This document shows, in pieces, positions 16,094 through 24,317 of a stretch of 64,000 nucleotides of DNA. Origin of the DNA: Hyphomicrobiales bacterium (GTDB taxonomy: Bacteria > Pseudomonadota > Alphaproteobacteria > Rhizobiales > Rhizobiaceae). The notes under the pieces are model-generated. The model was not told the DNA's origin, made no database searches, and was given only the letters and a program-made list of their open reading frames with translations. Both the position numbers and the translations under genes were made by a program. The stretch covers positions 487,579 to 551,578 of the forward strand of contig UBWZ01000002.1 of the NCBI GenBank assembly GCA_900469345.1. Direction: 5' to 3'. Within the stretch, counting starts at the first letter, position 1; each line of letters starts with the position of its first letter.

Positions 16094-16618
16094 TTACTGG
16101 TGGGTTTCATGAGCGTGCTCGCAGGAAACGGTCGGGTTCATGTCGGCAAACACCCCCTTCGGGTTGTCCTTCCATGCCCACACATGCAGTTCGTAGAAGG
16201 CCGGCAGGCCGTAGCGGTTGGGCGCTCCCGTGAGGCTGAACAGCTGCCCTCCAAGCGTCGCCGGTCCCTTGGTGGTGATGTATTCGACCGCCACCAGCTT
16301 CAGCCTGCCGTCCGCCCCGGGCTCGTACATGACGGCCTCCGGCTTGCCGAGCTCGATCGCCTCGTCGTTGATGAGCGTGCCGTTGACGTAGTGGATGCCC
16401 ATGGCGCCGCCGTCGGTTCCACTGGTGCAGGGGATCGGCGAATAGCCTTCCTTCAGCGCCACCGCGACGTCCTTGAAGCGGCTGTCGGCCTGCCGCACCT
16501 GGTCCGGCAGCGTCCTGGCCGCCGCCAGCGCCTCGGCCTGGTCGGTGCGGCCCTCTGCCGCAAAGGCGATGAAAAGCGGCAGCGCCGCCAATGCGATATG
16601 TCTGTATGTCCTTTTCAA
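16094..16618 (-). CDS. Conserved secreted protein of unknown function
   Basis: A 174-residue protein with a signal peptide, MKRTYRHIALAALPLFIAF, cut near AEG. I choose TTG 16618 because GGGAGAC lies 5-11 bases upstream; an in-frame ATG at 16669 would add a charged stretch before the signal. The mature part has KEGYSPIPCTSGTDGGAMG, IHYVNGTLINDEAIELGKPE and ends in a His-rich SCEHAHETHQ tail; the two cysteines could pair. Similar periplasmic proteins occur in Bradyrhizobium and relatives, without known function. It is divergent from the LuxR-type regulator at 16812, which may control it. Confidence 0.7.
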   Translation of the reverse strand: MKRTYRHIALAALPLFIAFAAEGRTDQAEALAAARTLPDQVRQADSRFKDVAVALKEGYSPIPCTSGTDGGAMGIHYVNGTLINDEAIELGKPEAVMYEPGADGRLKLVAVEYITTKGPATLGGQLFSLTGAPNRYGLPAFYELHVWAWKDNPKGVFADMNPTVSCEHAHETHQ

Positions 16619-16811
16619 GATATGTCTCCCTTTTTGCCTTTTGCTTAAGGCCGCCGGTTTGTCCGTCATTCCGGGCGCCGTCGTCATCTGCCGCGCGGGG
16701 GATGGATTTGTTCCCGACCCGCGCCTATCCTCCCCGATCCGGACACGGGACATCGGCCGGCTTTGCCGGTGCCGCGGGGCAGGCCGGCACATCTGTTTTT
16801 GCGGGGGCGCA

Positions 16812-17969
16812 ATGGAACAGGAATTTTCGAACGTCATCGGTGCGATCTACGACTGCGTCGCCGACGAGACCCTCTGGCCGCAGGCACTGAGGCTGATCGG
16901 CAGCCAGGTGGACGGCTTCCTCACCACCGTCGCCGTGTTCGACACGACGACCCAGAGCGTCCGGCTGGCGCAGCTCGCCTGCGATGATCCCCACGCCGTC
17001 CAGGTCCTGATGCGGCACGCCCGGGAAGTTCCGTTCTACCACCTCCTGCATCTTATGGAGATCGACCAGCCGGGGCCTCTCGAGCGCATGTTCGCGCTCT
17101 ATGGCGACGATGGCGAAAAGGTCTGGAAGGAAGGCGGGCTCTACCGCAATTTCCATTCGCAGTTCGGCGTCCACAACTCGATCGACATGGCGGTCCTCAA
17201 ACGGCCGACCCGCATCGGCACCATCAACATCTCGGTCAAATACGCCGATATCAGCCGCGACAGGCTCGATCGGGTCGGGCTTCTCGGTCCGCATATCCGG
17301 CGATGCCTCACCATCCAGGACATGCTCGAGATGGAGCGGGCCGAAACCCGTATTCTGCGCGATATCCTGGAAGGCCTCGAACACGGCGTGGTGATCGTCT
17401 CGGACACGATGGAGGTGCTCTATGCCAATGCGGCAGCCGAAGGGCACATCCGCGAGCGCGCCGTCGTCTCGGTCGCCGGCGGCCGGCTTGCCGCCCTCTT
17501 CCCCGCCGCCCAGGCAGCTCTCAGCCGGGCCGTGCTGCTGGGCGTCGCCGACGAGGTCAGCCTCGGCAGCTCCGGCATCGACGTGCCACTCGGCACCACG
17601 TCCCGCCCGGCCGTCGCCCATGTGCTGCCGCTCGCCCGACGCTCGGTGCGCGAACGCATGGAAACCCGGGCGGCTGCGGCGATCTTCATCGCCGCTGCCG
17701 GCACCGTCATCCAGACGGCGATCGAGGCGATCGCCGCGCTGTTTGCCCTCACCGCCGCCGAAAAGCGCGTCGCCAACTACATCTCGGATGGCATGACCCG
17801 CTACGAGATCGCCCAGGCGCAAGGGGTGACGGAGGGCACCGTCAAATCGCAGCTATCCGCCATCTACGACAAGACCGGCACCAGCGACCAGCGCAGCCTG
17901 CAGAGCCTGATGATGGAGCTGACACCGCCGGTGCGCCGCAACGCAAAAGGCCCGGTGCGCCTGCGCTAG
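16812..17969 (+). CDS. LuxR-type helix-turn-helix transcriptional regulator
   Basis: A 385-residue DNA-binding protein. The C-terminal 60 residues form a LuxR/FixJ-type HTH: LFALTAAEKRVANYISDG, YEIAQAQGVTEGTVKSQLS, YDKTGTSDQRSL. The N-terminal 300 residues are a PAS/GAF-like sensory region (VIGAIYDCVADETLWPQAL, LEGLEHGVVIVSDTMEVLYA) without a receiver domain, so an unknown ligand rather than phosphorylation is likely. I start at ATG 16812; upstream in-frame sequence is not protein-like. It lies about 190 bases from the divergent secreted-protein gene. Confidence 0.85.
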   Translation: MEQEFSNVIGAIYDCVADETLWPQALRLIGSQVDGFLTTVAVFDTTTQSVRLAQLACDDPHAVQVLMRHAREVPFYHLLHLMEIDQPGPLERMFALYGDDGEKVWKEGGLYRNFHSQFGVHNSIDMAVLKRPTRIGTINISVKYADISRDRLDRVGLLGPHIRRCLTIQDMLEMERAETRILRDILEGLEHGVVIVSDTMEVLYANAAAEGHIRERAVVSVAGGRLAALFPAAQAALSRAVLLGVADEVSLGSSGIDVPLGTTSRPAVAHVLPLARRSVRERMETRAAAAIFIAAAGTVIQTAIEAIAALFALTAAEKRVANYISDGMTRYEIAQAQGVTEGTVKSQLSAIYDKTGTSDQRSLQSLMMELTPPVRRNAKGPVRLR

Positions 17970-17986
17970 AACCACCCGCGCGATTC

Positions 17987-18046
17987 ATTCAACCAATCGG
18001 TTGACAATAGGGACCGCAGCACGCATATTCAACTTCATGGTTGAAT
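17987..18046 (+). promoter_or_regulatory. Promoter with two identical operators for the ArsR-SRPBCC operon
   Basis: Two copies of ATTCAAC-N6-GTTGA are spaced 40 bases apart: 17987-18004 and 18027-18046 (the second is a perfect seven-base inverted repeat, ATTCAAC-TTCATG-GTTGAAT). Between and over them lies TTGACA (18001-18006), a 17-base gap and CATATT (18024-18029). The first operator covers the -35 box and the second covers the -10 end and the start codon at 18037. The expected transcription start is at or next to the ATG, so the mRNA may be leaderless. Confidence 0.7.
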
Positions 18047-18435
18047 TAAACGAACATAGGATCGACACGGTCTTCCAGGCGCTCAGCGACGCCACGCGCC
18101 GCCGCATGCTGCACGAACTGGCCGCGGGCGAACGCACGGTCGGCCAGCTGGCCGAGCCGCATGCGATGTCGCTTGCCGCCGCCTCGAAGCACATCAAGGT
18201 GCTGGAATCCGCCGGGCTGATCCGCCGCGAGATCCACGGCCGCACGCATCTTTGCCGCCTCGAGGCAGGTCCGCTGGCCGACGCCCACCAATGGCTTGCC
18301 TTCTACGAGCGGTTCTGGACCGGCAGGCTCGATGTCCTGGACCGTCTTCTGCGAGAGGAGGACGCCCGCCAGGCTGACGACAAACAGCGACGACACCCCA
18401 GAAAAGAACCGACGGAAACGGGAGAAGAGCCATGA
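18037..18435 (+). CDS. ArsR-family transcriptional regulator
   Basis: A 132-residue winged-helix repressor (MVELNEHRIDTVFQAL, DATRRRMLHELAAGERTVGQL, SLAAASKHIKVLESAGLI, GRTHLCRLE). It lacks the Cys motifs of metal sensors and belongs to the group commonly paired with SRPBCC proteins. The start is ATG 18037; the frame is open further upstream but that DNA is the promoter. The start codon lies inside the spacer of an inverted repeat and a matching repeat overlaps the -35 box, so strong negative autoregulation is likely. The stop overlaps the next gene's start by four bases. Confidence 0.9.
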   Translation: MVELNEHRIDTVFQALSDATRRRMLHELAAGERTVGQLAEPHAMSLAAASKHIKVLESAGLIRREIHGRTHLCRLEAGPLADAHQWLAFYERFWTGRLDVLDRLLREEDARQADDKQRRHPRKEPTETGEEP

Positions 18436-18968
18436 ACGACATGACCGAAATCAACCAGTACGGCATCGTGACGCAACCTCTGGCGCTGACCATCCAGCGA
18501 AAACTGCCCGGCCCGATCGAGCGCGTCTGGGCCTACCTCACCGACAGCGATCTCAGGCGCCAGTGGCTTGCCTCGGGCATCATGCCGACCCGGCCCGGCG
18601 AAGGCTTCGAACTCACCTGGCGCAACGACGAACTGGCCGAGACGCGCGAGGGCCGCCCCGAGGGCTTTCCGGTCGAGCACAGCATGCAGAGCGAGATCCT
18701 CGTCATCGAGCCGCCGCACAAGCTGGTGTTTTCATGGCCGCCGCGCGGAGAAGTCTCCTTCGAGCTCCAGGCGGTCGGACAGCAGGTGCTTCTGACCCTG
18801 ACACACCAGCGGATCTCCGACCGCAAGAACATGATCATGGTCGGCGCCGGCTGGCACATGCATCTCGATATCCTCGTCGCCCGCGCCAGCGGCACCAGGC
18901 CGGAATCCTTCTGGCTGGGATGGAGCCGGCTGAAGCAGGATTATGACCGCCTCATACCGGCGGAGTGA
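18432..18968 (+). CDS. SRPBCC (AHSA1-like) ligand-binding domain protein
   Basis: A 178-residue protein of the START/Bet v1-like fold, AHSA1 subgroup. Typical phrases are IQRKLPGPIERVWAYLTD, LRRQWLASGIMP, VIEPPHKLVFSWP and LVARASGTRPESFW. These proteins bind hydrophobic ligands; the partner ArsR regulator may respond to the same compound. Translation is coupled to the regulator through an ATGA overlap. Substrate or physiological role is not known. Confidence 0.88.
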   Translation: MNDMTEINQYGIVTQPLALTIQRKLPGPIERVWAYLTDSDLRRQWLASGIMPTRPGEGFELTWRNDELAETREGRPEGFPVEHSMQSEILVIEPPHKLVFSWPPRGEVSFELQAVGQQVLLTLTHQRISDRKNMIMVGAGWHMHLDILVARASGTRPESFWLGWSRLKQDYDRLIPAE

Positions 18969-19003
18969 CAGCCAGACACCCTTGAACCTCGTGGAGAACG
19001 ATC

Positions 19004-19420
19004 ATGCCCGAGTCCTTTGTCGGCGGATGCGCCTGCGGTGCCATTCGCTACGACGTTACCGGCGAGCCGATGATCATGCTCGACTGCCAGTGCCGGCAGT
19101 GCCAGCATGACAGCGGCACTGGCCACGGCTCCCACATTGCCTTCAAGCACGCGGAGGTGACGATATCGGGAGACGCGTCCTTCTGGGTCTCCGTCGGCGA
19201 CGGCGGAACGGTAAAGCGGCGCGCCTTCTGCCCGACCTGCGGCGCGCCCGTCTACATGACCTTTCCGGAAAAGCCGGAGCAGTTCTCAATTCCGGCGGCA
19301 AGCCTCGACGATCCGGGGCTTTACAGCCCGCAGATCATCCTGTGGACCGATACGGGCCACGCCTGGGACCGGATCGACCCCGCCCTGCCCCGCTTTGCCC
19401 GGATGCCGCCGGCGAGCTGA
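19004..19420 (+). CDS. GFA-family (glutathione-dependent formaldehyde-activating-like) protein
   Basis: A 138-residue zinc-binding protein of the Gfa/CENP-V fold. Zinc ligands are visible as GGCACGAIRYD, CQCRQCQHDSG and FCPTCGAPVY. The founding enzyme, Gfa of Paracoccus, was proposed to speed glutathione-formaldehyde adduct formation, but most family members are uncharacterised. GGAG precedes ATG 19004. It is 35 bases after the SRPBCC gene and may be part of that operon. A second family member lies at 38971-39426. Confidence 0.88.
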   Translation: MPESFVGGCACGAIRYDVTGEPMIMLDCQCRQCQHDSGTGHGSHIAFKHAEVTISGDASFWVSVGDGGTVKRRAFCPTCGAPVYMTFPEKPEQFSIPAASLDDPGLYSPQIILWTDTGHAWDRIDPALPRFARMPPAS

Positions 19421-19435
19421 AGCGCCGCCCGCCGG

Positions 19436-21088
19436 TCAGATCCGGCCGCAGAACACGTCCAGCGCGTCGAGCCGGATGTCGCCCCCCTCCAGCCGTGGCG
19501 CAAAGCCCGGCAAGGCGACCGGCAGCACGGAGCCGAGACGCTTCGGAAGCGTGAAGGTCTGCGGCTCGCGGGTCAGGTTGAAGACGAACAGCAGCTTTTC
19601 GTCGCCCTTCTCGCGGACGAAGGCCAGCAGATCCTGGTTGGTTTCGACGAACGTCATGTCGCCGTCCACCAGGGCCGGATGCGCCTTTCGGAAGGCGATC
19701 GCCTCCCGGTACTGGTGCAGCACGGAATCGGACAGGGCCTCCTGCGCATCCACCGCCCGGTCGGCATGGTCCGCCGGCACCGGCAGCCAGGTCTTCGACC
19801 CCTCGGTGAACCCCGCATGCGGCCGTCCCGCATCCCACACCATCGGCGTGCGGCACCCGTCGCGGCCCTTGAACGCCGGCCAGAAGCGGATGCCGTAGGG
19901 ATCGCGCAGATCCTCGTAGGCGAGTTCCGCTTCGGTCAGGCCGAGCTCCTCGCCTTGGTAGAGGCAGATCGAGCCGCGCAGCGAGGTCAAAAGCGTGATC
20001 GACAGCTTTGCGACGCGATCCTGCTCTTCGGGCGTCTCGATGAACCGCGTCGCATGCCGGACGACGTCGTGGTTGGAAAACGCCCAGCAGACCCAGCCGT
20101 TCGTCACCGTGTCGAGCACGGTCGTGAGGATATTGCGGATGTAGGCAGCCGAAAACGCCGGTCCCAACAGGTCGAACGTATAGCACATGTGCAGCTTGTC
20201 GTTGCCGCTGGTGTAGATCGCCAGCGTCGTCAGCGAGCGCGGTCCATCGCCCACCTCGCCGACCGTCGCGCGGCCCTCATAGCCGTCGAGCAACGACCGC
20301 AGCCGCTTCAGGAACTCGATGTTCTCCGGCTGGCTCTTGTCGTAGAGGTGGTTCTGCATCGAATAGGGGTTGGTGTCGGTCTCCATGCCGGCGCCGTCGG
20401 TGTCGTAGACCATCGGCGGGTTGTCGCGCAGTTCCTTGTCGTGGAAATAGTAGTTCACCGTATCCAGCCGGAAGCCGTCGACGCCGCGGTCGAGCCAGAA
20501 CTTCACCGTCCCGAGCATCGCCTCCTGGACCTCTTCGCTGTGGAAGTTGAGGTCCGGCTGCGAAATCAGGAAGTTGTGCATGTAGTACTGCTTGCGCACG
20601 CCGTCCCATTCCCAGCCCGGCCCGCCGAAGATCGACAGCCAGTTGTTCGGCGCCGTGCCGTCCGGCTTCGGATCGGCCCAGACATACCAGTCCGCCTTCG
20701 GATTTGTCCGGCTCGAGCGGCTCTCGATAAACCAGGGGTGGCGGTCGGACGTGTGGCTGATGACCTGGTCGATGATCACCTTCAGCCCGAGGCGGTGCGC
20801 CTCCACCATCATCTCGTCGAAATCGGCGAGCGTGCCGAACATCGGATCGACATTGCAGTAGTCGGAGACGTCATAGCCCATGTCGGCCATCGGCGAGGTG
20901 AAAAACGGCGACAGCCAGATCGCATCGACGCCGAGCGAGGCGACATAGGGCAGGCGCTCGGTGATCCCCCGGATATCGCCCAGTCCGTCGCCTGTAGTGT
21001 CCTGGAAGGAGCGCGGATAGATCTGGTAGATCACCGCGCCGCGCCACCAGTTCGCATCGACTGCCTTCGCTTCCGTCGCCATTCGCAT
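19436..21088 (-). CDS. aglA: Alpha-glucosidase, glycoside hydrolase family 13
   Basis: A 550-residue cytosolic enzyme hydrolysing alpha-glucosides such as sucrose, maltose and trehalose taken up by rhizobial Agl transporters. GH13 signatures are VIYQIYPRSFQDTTGDGLGD, the nucleophile Asp209 in GFRLDTVNY, acid/base Glu278 in TVGEVGDG and the transition-state Asp341 in FSNHDVVR. The start is ATG 21088 after AAAGGA. In Sinorhizobium aglA sits in aglEFGAK; here transporter genes are absent beside it, and a PfkB-family sugar kinase gene is divergent. Confidence 0.9.
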   Translation of the reverse strand: MRMATEAKAVDANWWRGAVIYQIYPRSFQDTTGDGLGDIRGITERLPYVASLGVDAIWLSPFFTSPMADMGYDVSDYCNVDPMFGTLADFDEMMVEAHRLGLKVIIDQVISHTSDRHPWFIESRSSRTNPKADWYVWADPKPDGTAPNNWLSIFGGPGWEWDGVRKQYYMHNFLISQPDLNFHSEEVQEAMLGTVKFWLDRGVDGFRLDTVNYYFHDKELRDNPPMVYDTDGAGMETDTNPYSMQNHLYDKSQPENIEFLKRLRSLLDGYEGRATVGEVGDGPRSLTTLAIYTSGNDKLHMCYTFDLLGPAFSAAYIRNILTTVLDTVTNGWVCWAFSNHDVVRHATRFIETPEEQDRVAKLSITLLTSLRGSICLYQGEELGLTEAELAYEDLRDPYGIRFWPAFKGRDGCRTPMVWDAGRPHAGFTEGSKTWLPVPADHADRAVDAQEALSDSVLHQYREAIAFRKAHPALVDGDMTFVETNQDLLAFVREKGDEKLLFVFNLTREPQTFTLPKRLGSVLPVALPGFAPRLEGGDIRLDALDVFCGRI

Positions 21089-21220
21089 CGAGTCCTTTCC
21101 ATGAGTTCCAGGTCAAACTAGTACCGTCGTGCCAAAAGACAACGCGAAAGCAAAGCCCTGTCTCGCTCTTGCCACTGGGTGGCGTTCGTCCTATGCGACA
21201 GGAAAGGGATGAGGGAAGCG

Positions 21221-22132
21221 ATGGGCGGACGGCTACTTTCGATCGGCGAATGCATGGTAGAACTGTCGCAGGCGGGCGAAGGCCTGCTGCGAAAAGGGTT
21301 CGCCGGCGATACCTTCAACACGGCCTGGTATGCGCGCGCCTGCCTGGCAGCCGATTGGTCGGTGGACTATTTTACCGCGCTCGGCGACGATCCGCTGTCG
21401 ACCGACATGCTCGCCATGATGACATCGGCCGGCATCGGCACGGGCCTGATCCGCCGGATCGCCGGCAAGACGCCGGGTCTCTATCTCATCAGCCTCAACA
21501 ATGGCGAGCGGACGTTCAGCTACTGGCGCGACTCGGCCGCCGCCCGCACGCTCGCCGACGACGCGGATCACCTGCGCTCAGCCATCGAACAGGCGGACCT
21601 GGTCTACGTCTCCGGCATCACGCTCGGCATCCTCGCGCCCGATGCGGTCGATACGCTGCTGGCGGAACTGCGTCGCGCCAAGGCGTCGGGCAAGACCGTC
21701 GCCTTCGATCCCAACCTGCGTCCCCGCCTGTGGGCCAGCAAGGAAATCATGCTGAAGACCATCGAGGATGGCGCCCGCGCCGCTACCCTCGTGCTGCCGA
21801 GCTTCGACGACGAAGCGACCCATTTCGGCGACGAGACCATCACCGATACGATCGCCCGCTACCATGCGCTCGGCGTCGCCGACGTGGTCGTCAAGAACGG
21901 TGCCGACGGCGCCACCCTCAGCTTCGGCGAGATCGATCTGCATGTGCCGGGCGTCCCGACCGAGAGCATCGTCGACACCACCAGCGCCGGCGACAGCTTC
22001 AACGGCGCCTTCCTCTCGCGGCTTCTGGCCGGCCAGTCGCCGGGCGAGGCCGCAGCCTATGGTGCCGCCGTCGCCTCGGTGGTAATCGGCCACCACGGCG
22101 CCCTGGTCGATCCGGCGCTGCTGCCCCGCTAG
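21221..22132 (+). CDS. kdgK: PfkB-family sugar kinase, 2-keto-3-deoxygluconate kinase-like
   Basis: A 303-residue ribokinase-family enzyme. It starts MGGRLLSIGECMVELSQ, and the family fingerprints are GFAGDTFNTAWYAR in the sugar site and DTTSAGDSFNGAF with the catalytic Asp near the C-terminus. The closest match is KdgK, which phosphorylates 2-keto-3-deoxygluconate in hexuronate and Entner-Doudoroff-linked catabolism. I use ATG 21221, preceded by AGGGA; an ATG at 21209 and a GTG at 21179 are in frame. It is divergent from aglA. Specificity for another keto-sugar cannot be excluded. Confidence 0.85.
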   Translation: MGGRLLSIGECMVELSQAGEGLLRKGFAGDTFNTAWYARACLAADWSVDYFTALGDDPLSTDMLAMMTSAGIGTGLIRRIAGKTPGLYLISLNNGERTFSYWRDSAAARTLADDADHLRSAIEQADLVYVSGITLGILAPDAVDTLLAELRRAKASGKTVAFDPNLRPRLWASKEIMLKTIEDGARAATLVLPSFDDEATHFGDETITDTIARYHALGVADVVVKNGADGATLSFGEIDLHVPGVPTESIVDTTSAGDSFNGAFLSRLLAGQSPGEAAAYGAAVASVVIGHHGALVDPALLPR

Positions 22133-22288
22133 TCTCGCCAGACCTGCGGCCGACCGCCAATTGCCCAATTCTATATTAGCGAAAGAAAACATCGACATAG
22201 ATGACTATTTCGCTGCGATGTATAACGCAATCTCAATACTTCGTAGTCATAGCTGAAGGCCAACCTTCCACTTGGCCGGAGACTGTCG

Positions 22289-22804
22289 ATGCGCGCCCTG
22301 ATAACTGCCTTTGCACTGATCGCATTGTCCCAGACGGCCCATGCCGACCCTCTCGAGGCGCTCAACAAGGCGGAGATCAAGGCCTACGAGGCGTGGGGCA
22401 AGCTGCCGTTGACCGAGCGCGTCGTCACCTTCATCACCGGCCCGTCGCAGGGCTACGGCATGTATCAGGACAAGCAGTCGAGCATCTTCAAGGTTGGCGA
22501 GAAGATCATCACCTATGTGGAGCCGATCGGCTACGGCTGGAAGGAACTTCCAGGCTCCATGTACGAGATGAATTTCGTCTCCGACTTGCTCTTTAAGACC
22601 GAGGGCGGCGAGGTCGTCACCGATCAGAAGGGCTTTGCCAAGAACATCCTGCAGAGCCATAACGCCAACACCGAGTTCTCGATGGACTTCACCCTGACGC
22701 TGACGGGCGTTCCGGCCGGCAAATACGTTCTACAATACACGATCCACGACATGAGCGGCGACCAGACCTCGGTGGTCGAGCAGGACGTCACCATCGTCGA
22801 ATAG
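22289..22804 (+). CDS. Secreted hypothetical protein
   Basis: A 171-residue protein with a clear signal peptide, MRALITAFALIALSQTAHA, predicted cut before DPLEALNK. The mature part has a beta-rich ending (FSMDFTLTLTGVPAGKYVLQ, YTIHDMSGDQTSVVEQDVT) like an immunoglobulin-type fold. It has no cysteine after the signal. GGAG precedes the ATG. I do not recognise the family; a periplasmic or outer-surface role is inferred only from the signal. Confidence 0.75.
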   Translation: MRALITAFALIALSQTAHADPLEALNKAEIKAYEAWGKLPLTERVVTFITGPSQGYGMYQDKQSSIFKVGEKIITYVEPIGYGWKELPGSMYEMNFVSDLLFKTEGGEVVTDQKGFAKNILQSHNANTEFSMDFTLTLTGVPAGKYVLQYTIHDMSGDQTSVVEQDVTIVE

Positions 22805-22975
22805 TCCTGTCACGCCAGCCAGCAAGCCGATCTGTCCACGGTCGCCTTCCGGCAGCGCCGCGCGCCGAACCCGGATCCCGTACCCTTCATCGCACTGTTA
22901 CATTGATCTCGCATACGAAGCCGAAACGATCCTGTGGCCTTTGAGTCGTCGGGGATCGGAAACGGGGCCTTGTCG

Positions 22976-24046
22976 ATGACCAGAATCACCATCGTCTCGG
23001 ATGCCTGGCACCCCCAGGTCAACGGCGTCGTGCGATCGATCGAAAACACCAACCGCGAACTGACGCGTATGGGCGTCGACGTCTGCATGGTGACGCCGCG
23101 CGATTTCGCCAGCATCCCCTGCCCGACCTATCCCGAAATCCGGCTGTCCGTCGCCACCTACGGCCAGGTGGCGCACGCCATCCAGGCGACGCTGCCGACC
23201 GCGATCCATATCGCCACCGAAGGCCCGCTTGGCATCCTCGCCCGCCGCTGGTGCCTGAAGAACCGCATGCCGTTCTCGACCAGCTACCACACCCGCTTCC
23301 CCGAATACGTCTCGGCCCGGTTCCCGGTCCCGCTGCGCTGGCTGCAGGCCTTCGTGCGCTGGTTCCACAATGCCGGTAACGGCTGCATGGTGGCGACCGC
23401 GAGCCTCGAGCGCGACCTGTCGCGCCTCGGCATCCGCAACCTCCTGCGCTGGAGCCGCGGCATCGACCAGACGGTGTTCCGCCCCATGGACCGCGACGAC
23501 CGGCCCTTCGGCCTGCCCCGCCCGATCTTCATCACGGTCGGCCGCGTCGCGGTGGAAAAGAACCTGCCGGCTTTTCTCGACCTCGACCTGCCCGGCTCGA
23601 AGGTGGTGGTGGGCGACGGCCCGGCCCGCGCCGACCTCGAAAAGCGCTATCCGGACGTGCTGTTCACCGGCATGAAGACCGGCAGCGACCTTGCCCGCGC
23701 CTACGCCCAGGCGGATGTCTTCGTCTTTCCCTCAAAGACGGACACGTTCGGCAACACGATCTTGGAAGCGCTCGCAAGCGGTGTCCCGGTTGCCGCCTAT
23801 CCGGTCATGGGACCGGTCGATATCATCGAGGAAGGATCCGGCGCCGGCGCCATGAGCGAGGACCTGCGCGAGGCATGCCTCCTGGCGCTCCGCTGCTCGC
23901 GCGACAACGCCCGCGCGCTTGCCCGCACCTTCACCTGGGAAGCGGCGACGCGCCAGTTTCTCGGTAACGTCCAGCTCGCCCAGAACCGCGGCCTTCTGAC
24001 CGCGCCGGCAAATTCACCGGACGGGCCATTGGCCGGTCCGGCGTAA
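22976..24046 (+). CDS. Glycosyltransferase family 4 (GT-B fold)
   Basis: A 356-residue retaining glycosyltransferase. The N-terminal domain begins MTRITIVSDAWHPQVNGVVR; the C-terminal nucleotide-sugar domain has ITVGRVAVEKNL, VVGDGPARADLEKRY and the acidic signature SKTDTFGNTILEALASGVPV. It resembles the GT4 enzymes that glycosylate diacylglycerol or phosphatidylinositol, including rhizobial glycolipid synthases, so a lipid acceptor is likely but not shown. The start at ATG 22976 fits the family N-terminus; a GTG at 22934 is in frame. It has no obvious operon partner. Confidence 0.88.
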   Translation: MTRITIVSDAWHPQVNGVVRSIENTNRELTRMGVDVCMVTPRDFASIPCPTYPEIRLSVATYGQVAHAIQATLPTAIHIATEGPLGILARRWCLKNRMPFSTSYHTRFPEYVSARFPVPLRWLQAFVRWFHNAGNGCMVATASLERDLSRLGIRNLLRWSRGIDQTVFRPMDRDDRPFGLPRPIFITVGRVAVEKNLPAFLDLDLPGSKVVVGDGPARADLEKRYPDVLFTGMKTGSDLARAYAQADVFVFPSKTDTFGNTILEALASGVPVAAYPVMGPVDIIEEGSGAGAMSEDLREACLLALRCSRDNARALARTFTWEAATRQFLGNVQLAQNRGLLTAPANSPDGPLAGPA

Positions 24047-24126
24047 CGGTTCATCGCTGCTGGATTTTCAATCTGGAATGCATCGGGGCCGTGCCTTTCG
24101 ACAAGACGCCGCCCCGGCTGCAGACC

Positions 24127-24210
24127 TTACACCCGACGGTCGCGCCAGACGAAATAGACGACGCTGACCGCGCCAAGACACACGGCTGACAACAGGCCGA
24201 CAATAATCAT
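24127..24210 (-). CDS. 27-residue single-span membrane peptide
   Basis: A tiny frame, MIIVGLLSAVCLGAVSVVYF then VWRDRRV, preceded by an excellent GGAGGAG ribosome site six bases before ATG 24210. It is one hydrophobic helix with a positive C-terminal tail, the usual look of small inner-membrane peptides such as KdpF, CydX or CcoQ-like accessory subunits, though it is not one I recognise. It lies between the glycosyltransferase gene and der, on der's strand, 107 bases after der's stop. The Shine-Dalgarno and clean membrane helix are the evidence. Confidence 0.55.
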   Translation of the reverse strand: MIIVGLLSAVCLGAVSVVYFVWRDRRV

Positions 24211-24317
24211 GAATCTCTCCTCCAAAGGTTGTCTGCAACGCCCTCCTGCGTTGCATCAACCCAAAGAGTGGATCATGAGCGGTCGCCAAATGCAAGCCTG
24301 ACTTGCAGAGGCAGGTG

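Noticed and set aside
15904..16110. 68-codon minus-strand frame between the DUF4242 gene and the secreted protein gene
   Set aside because: Low-complexity product, weak ribosome site and 17-base overlap with the upstream gene; cannot be supported as real.
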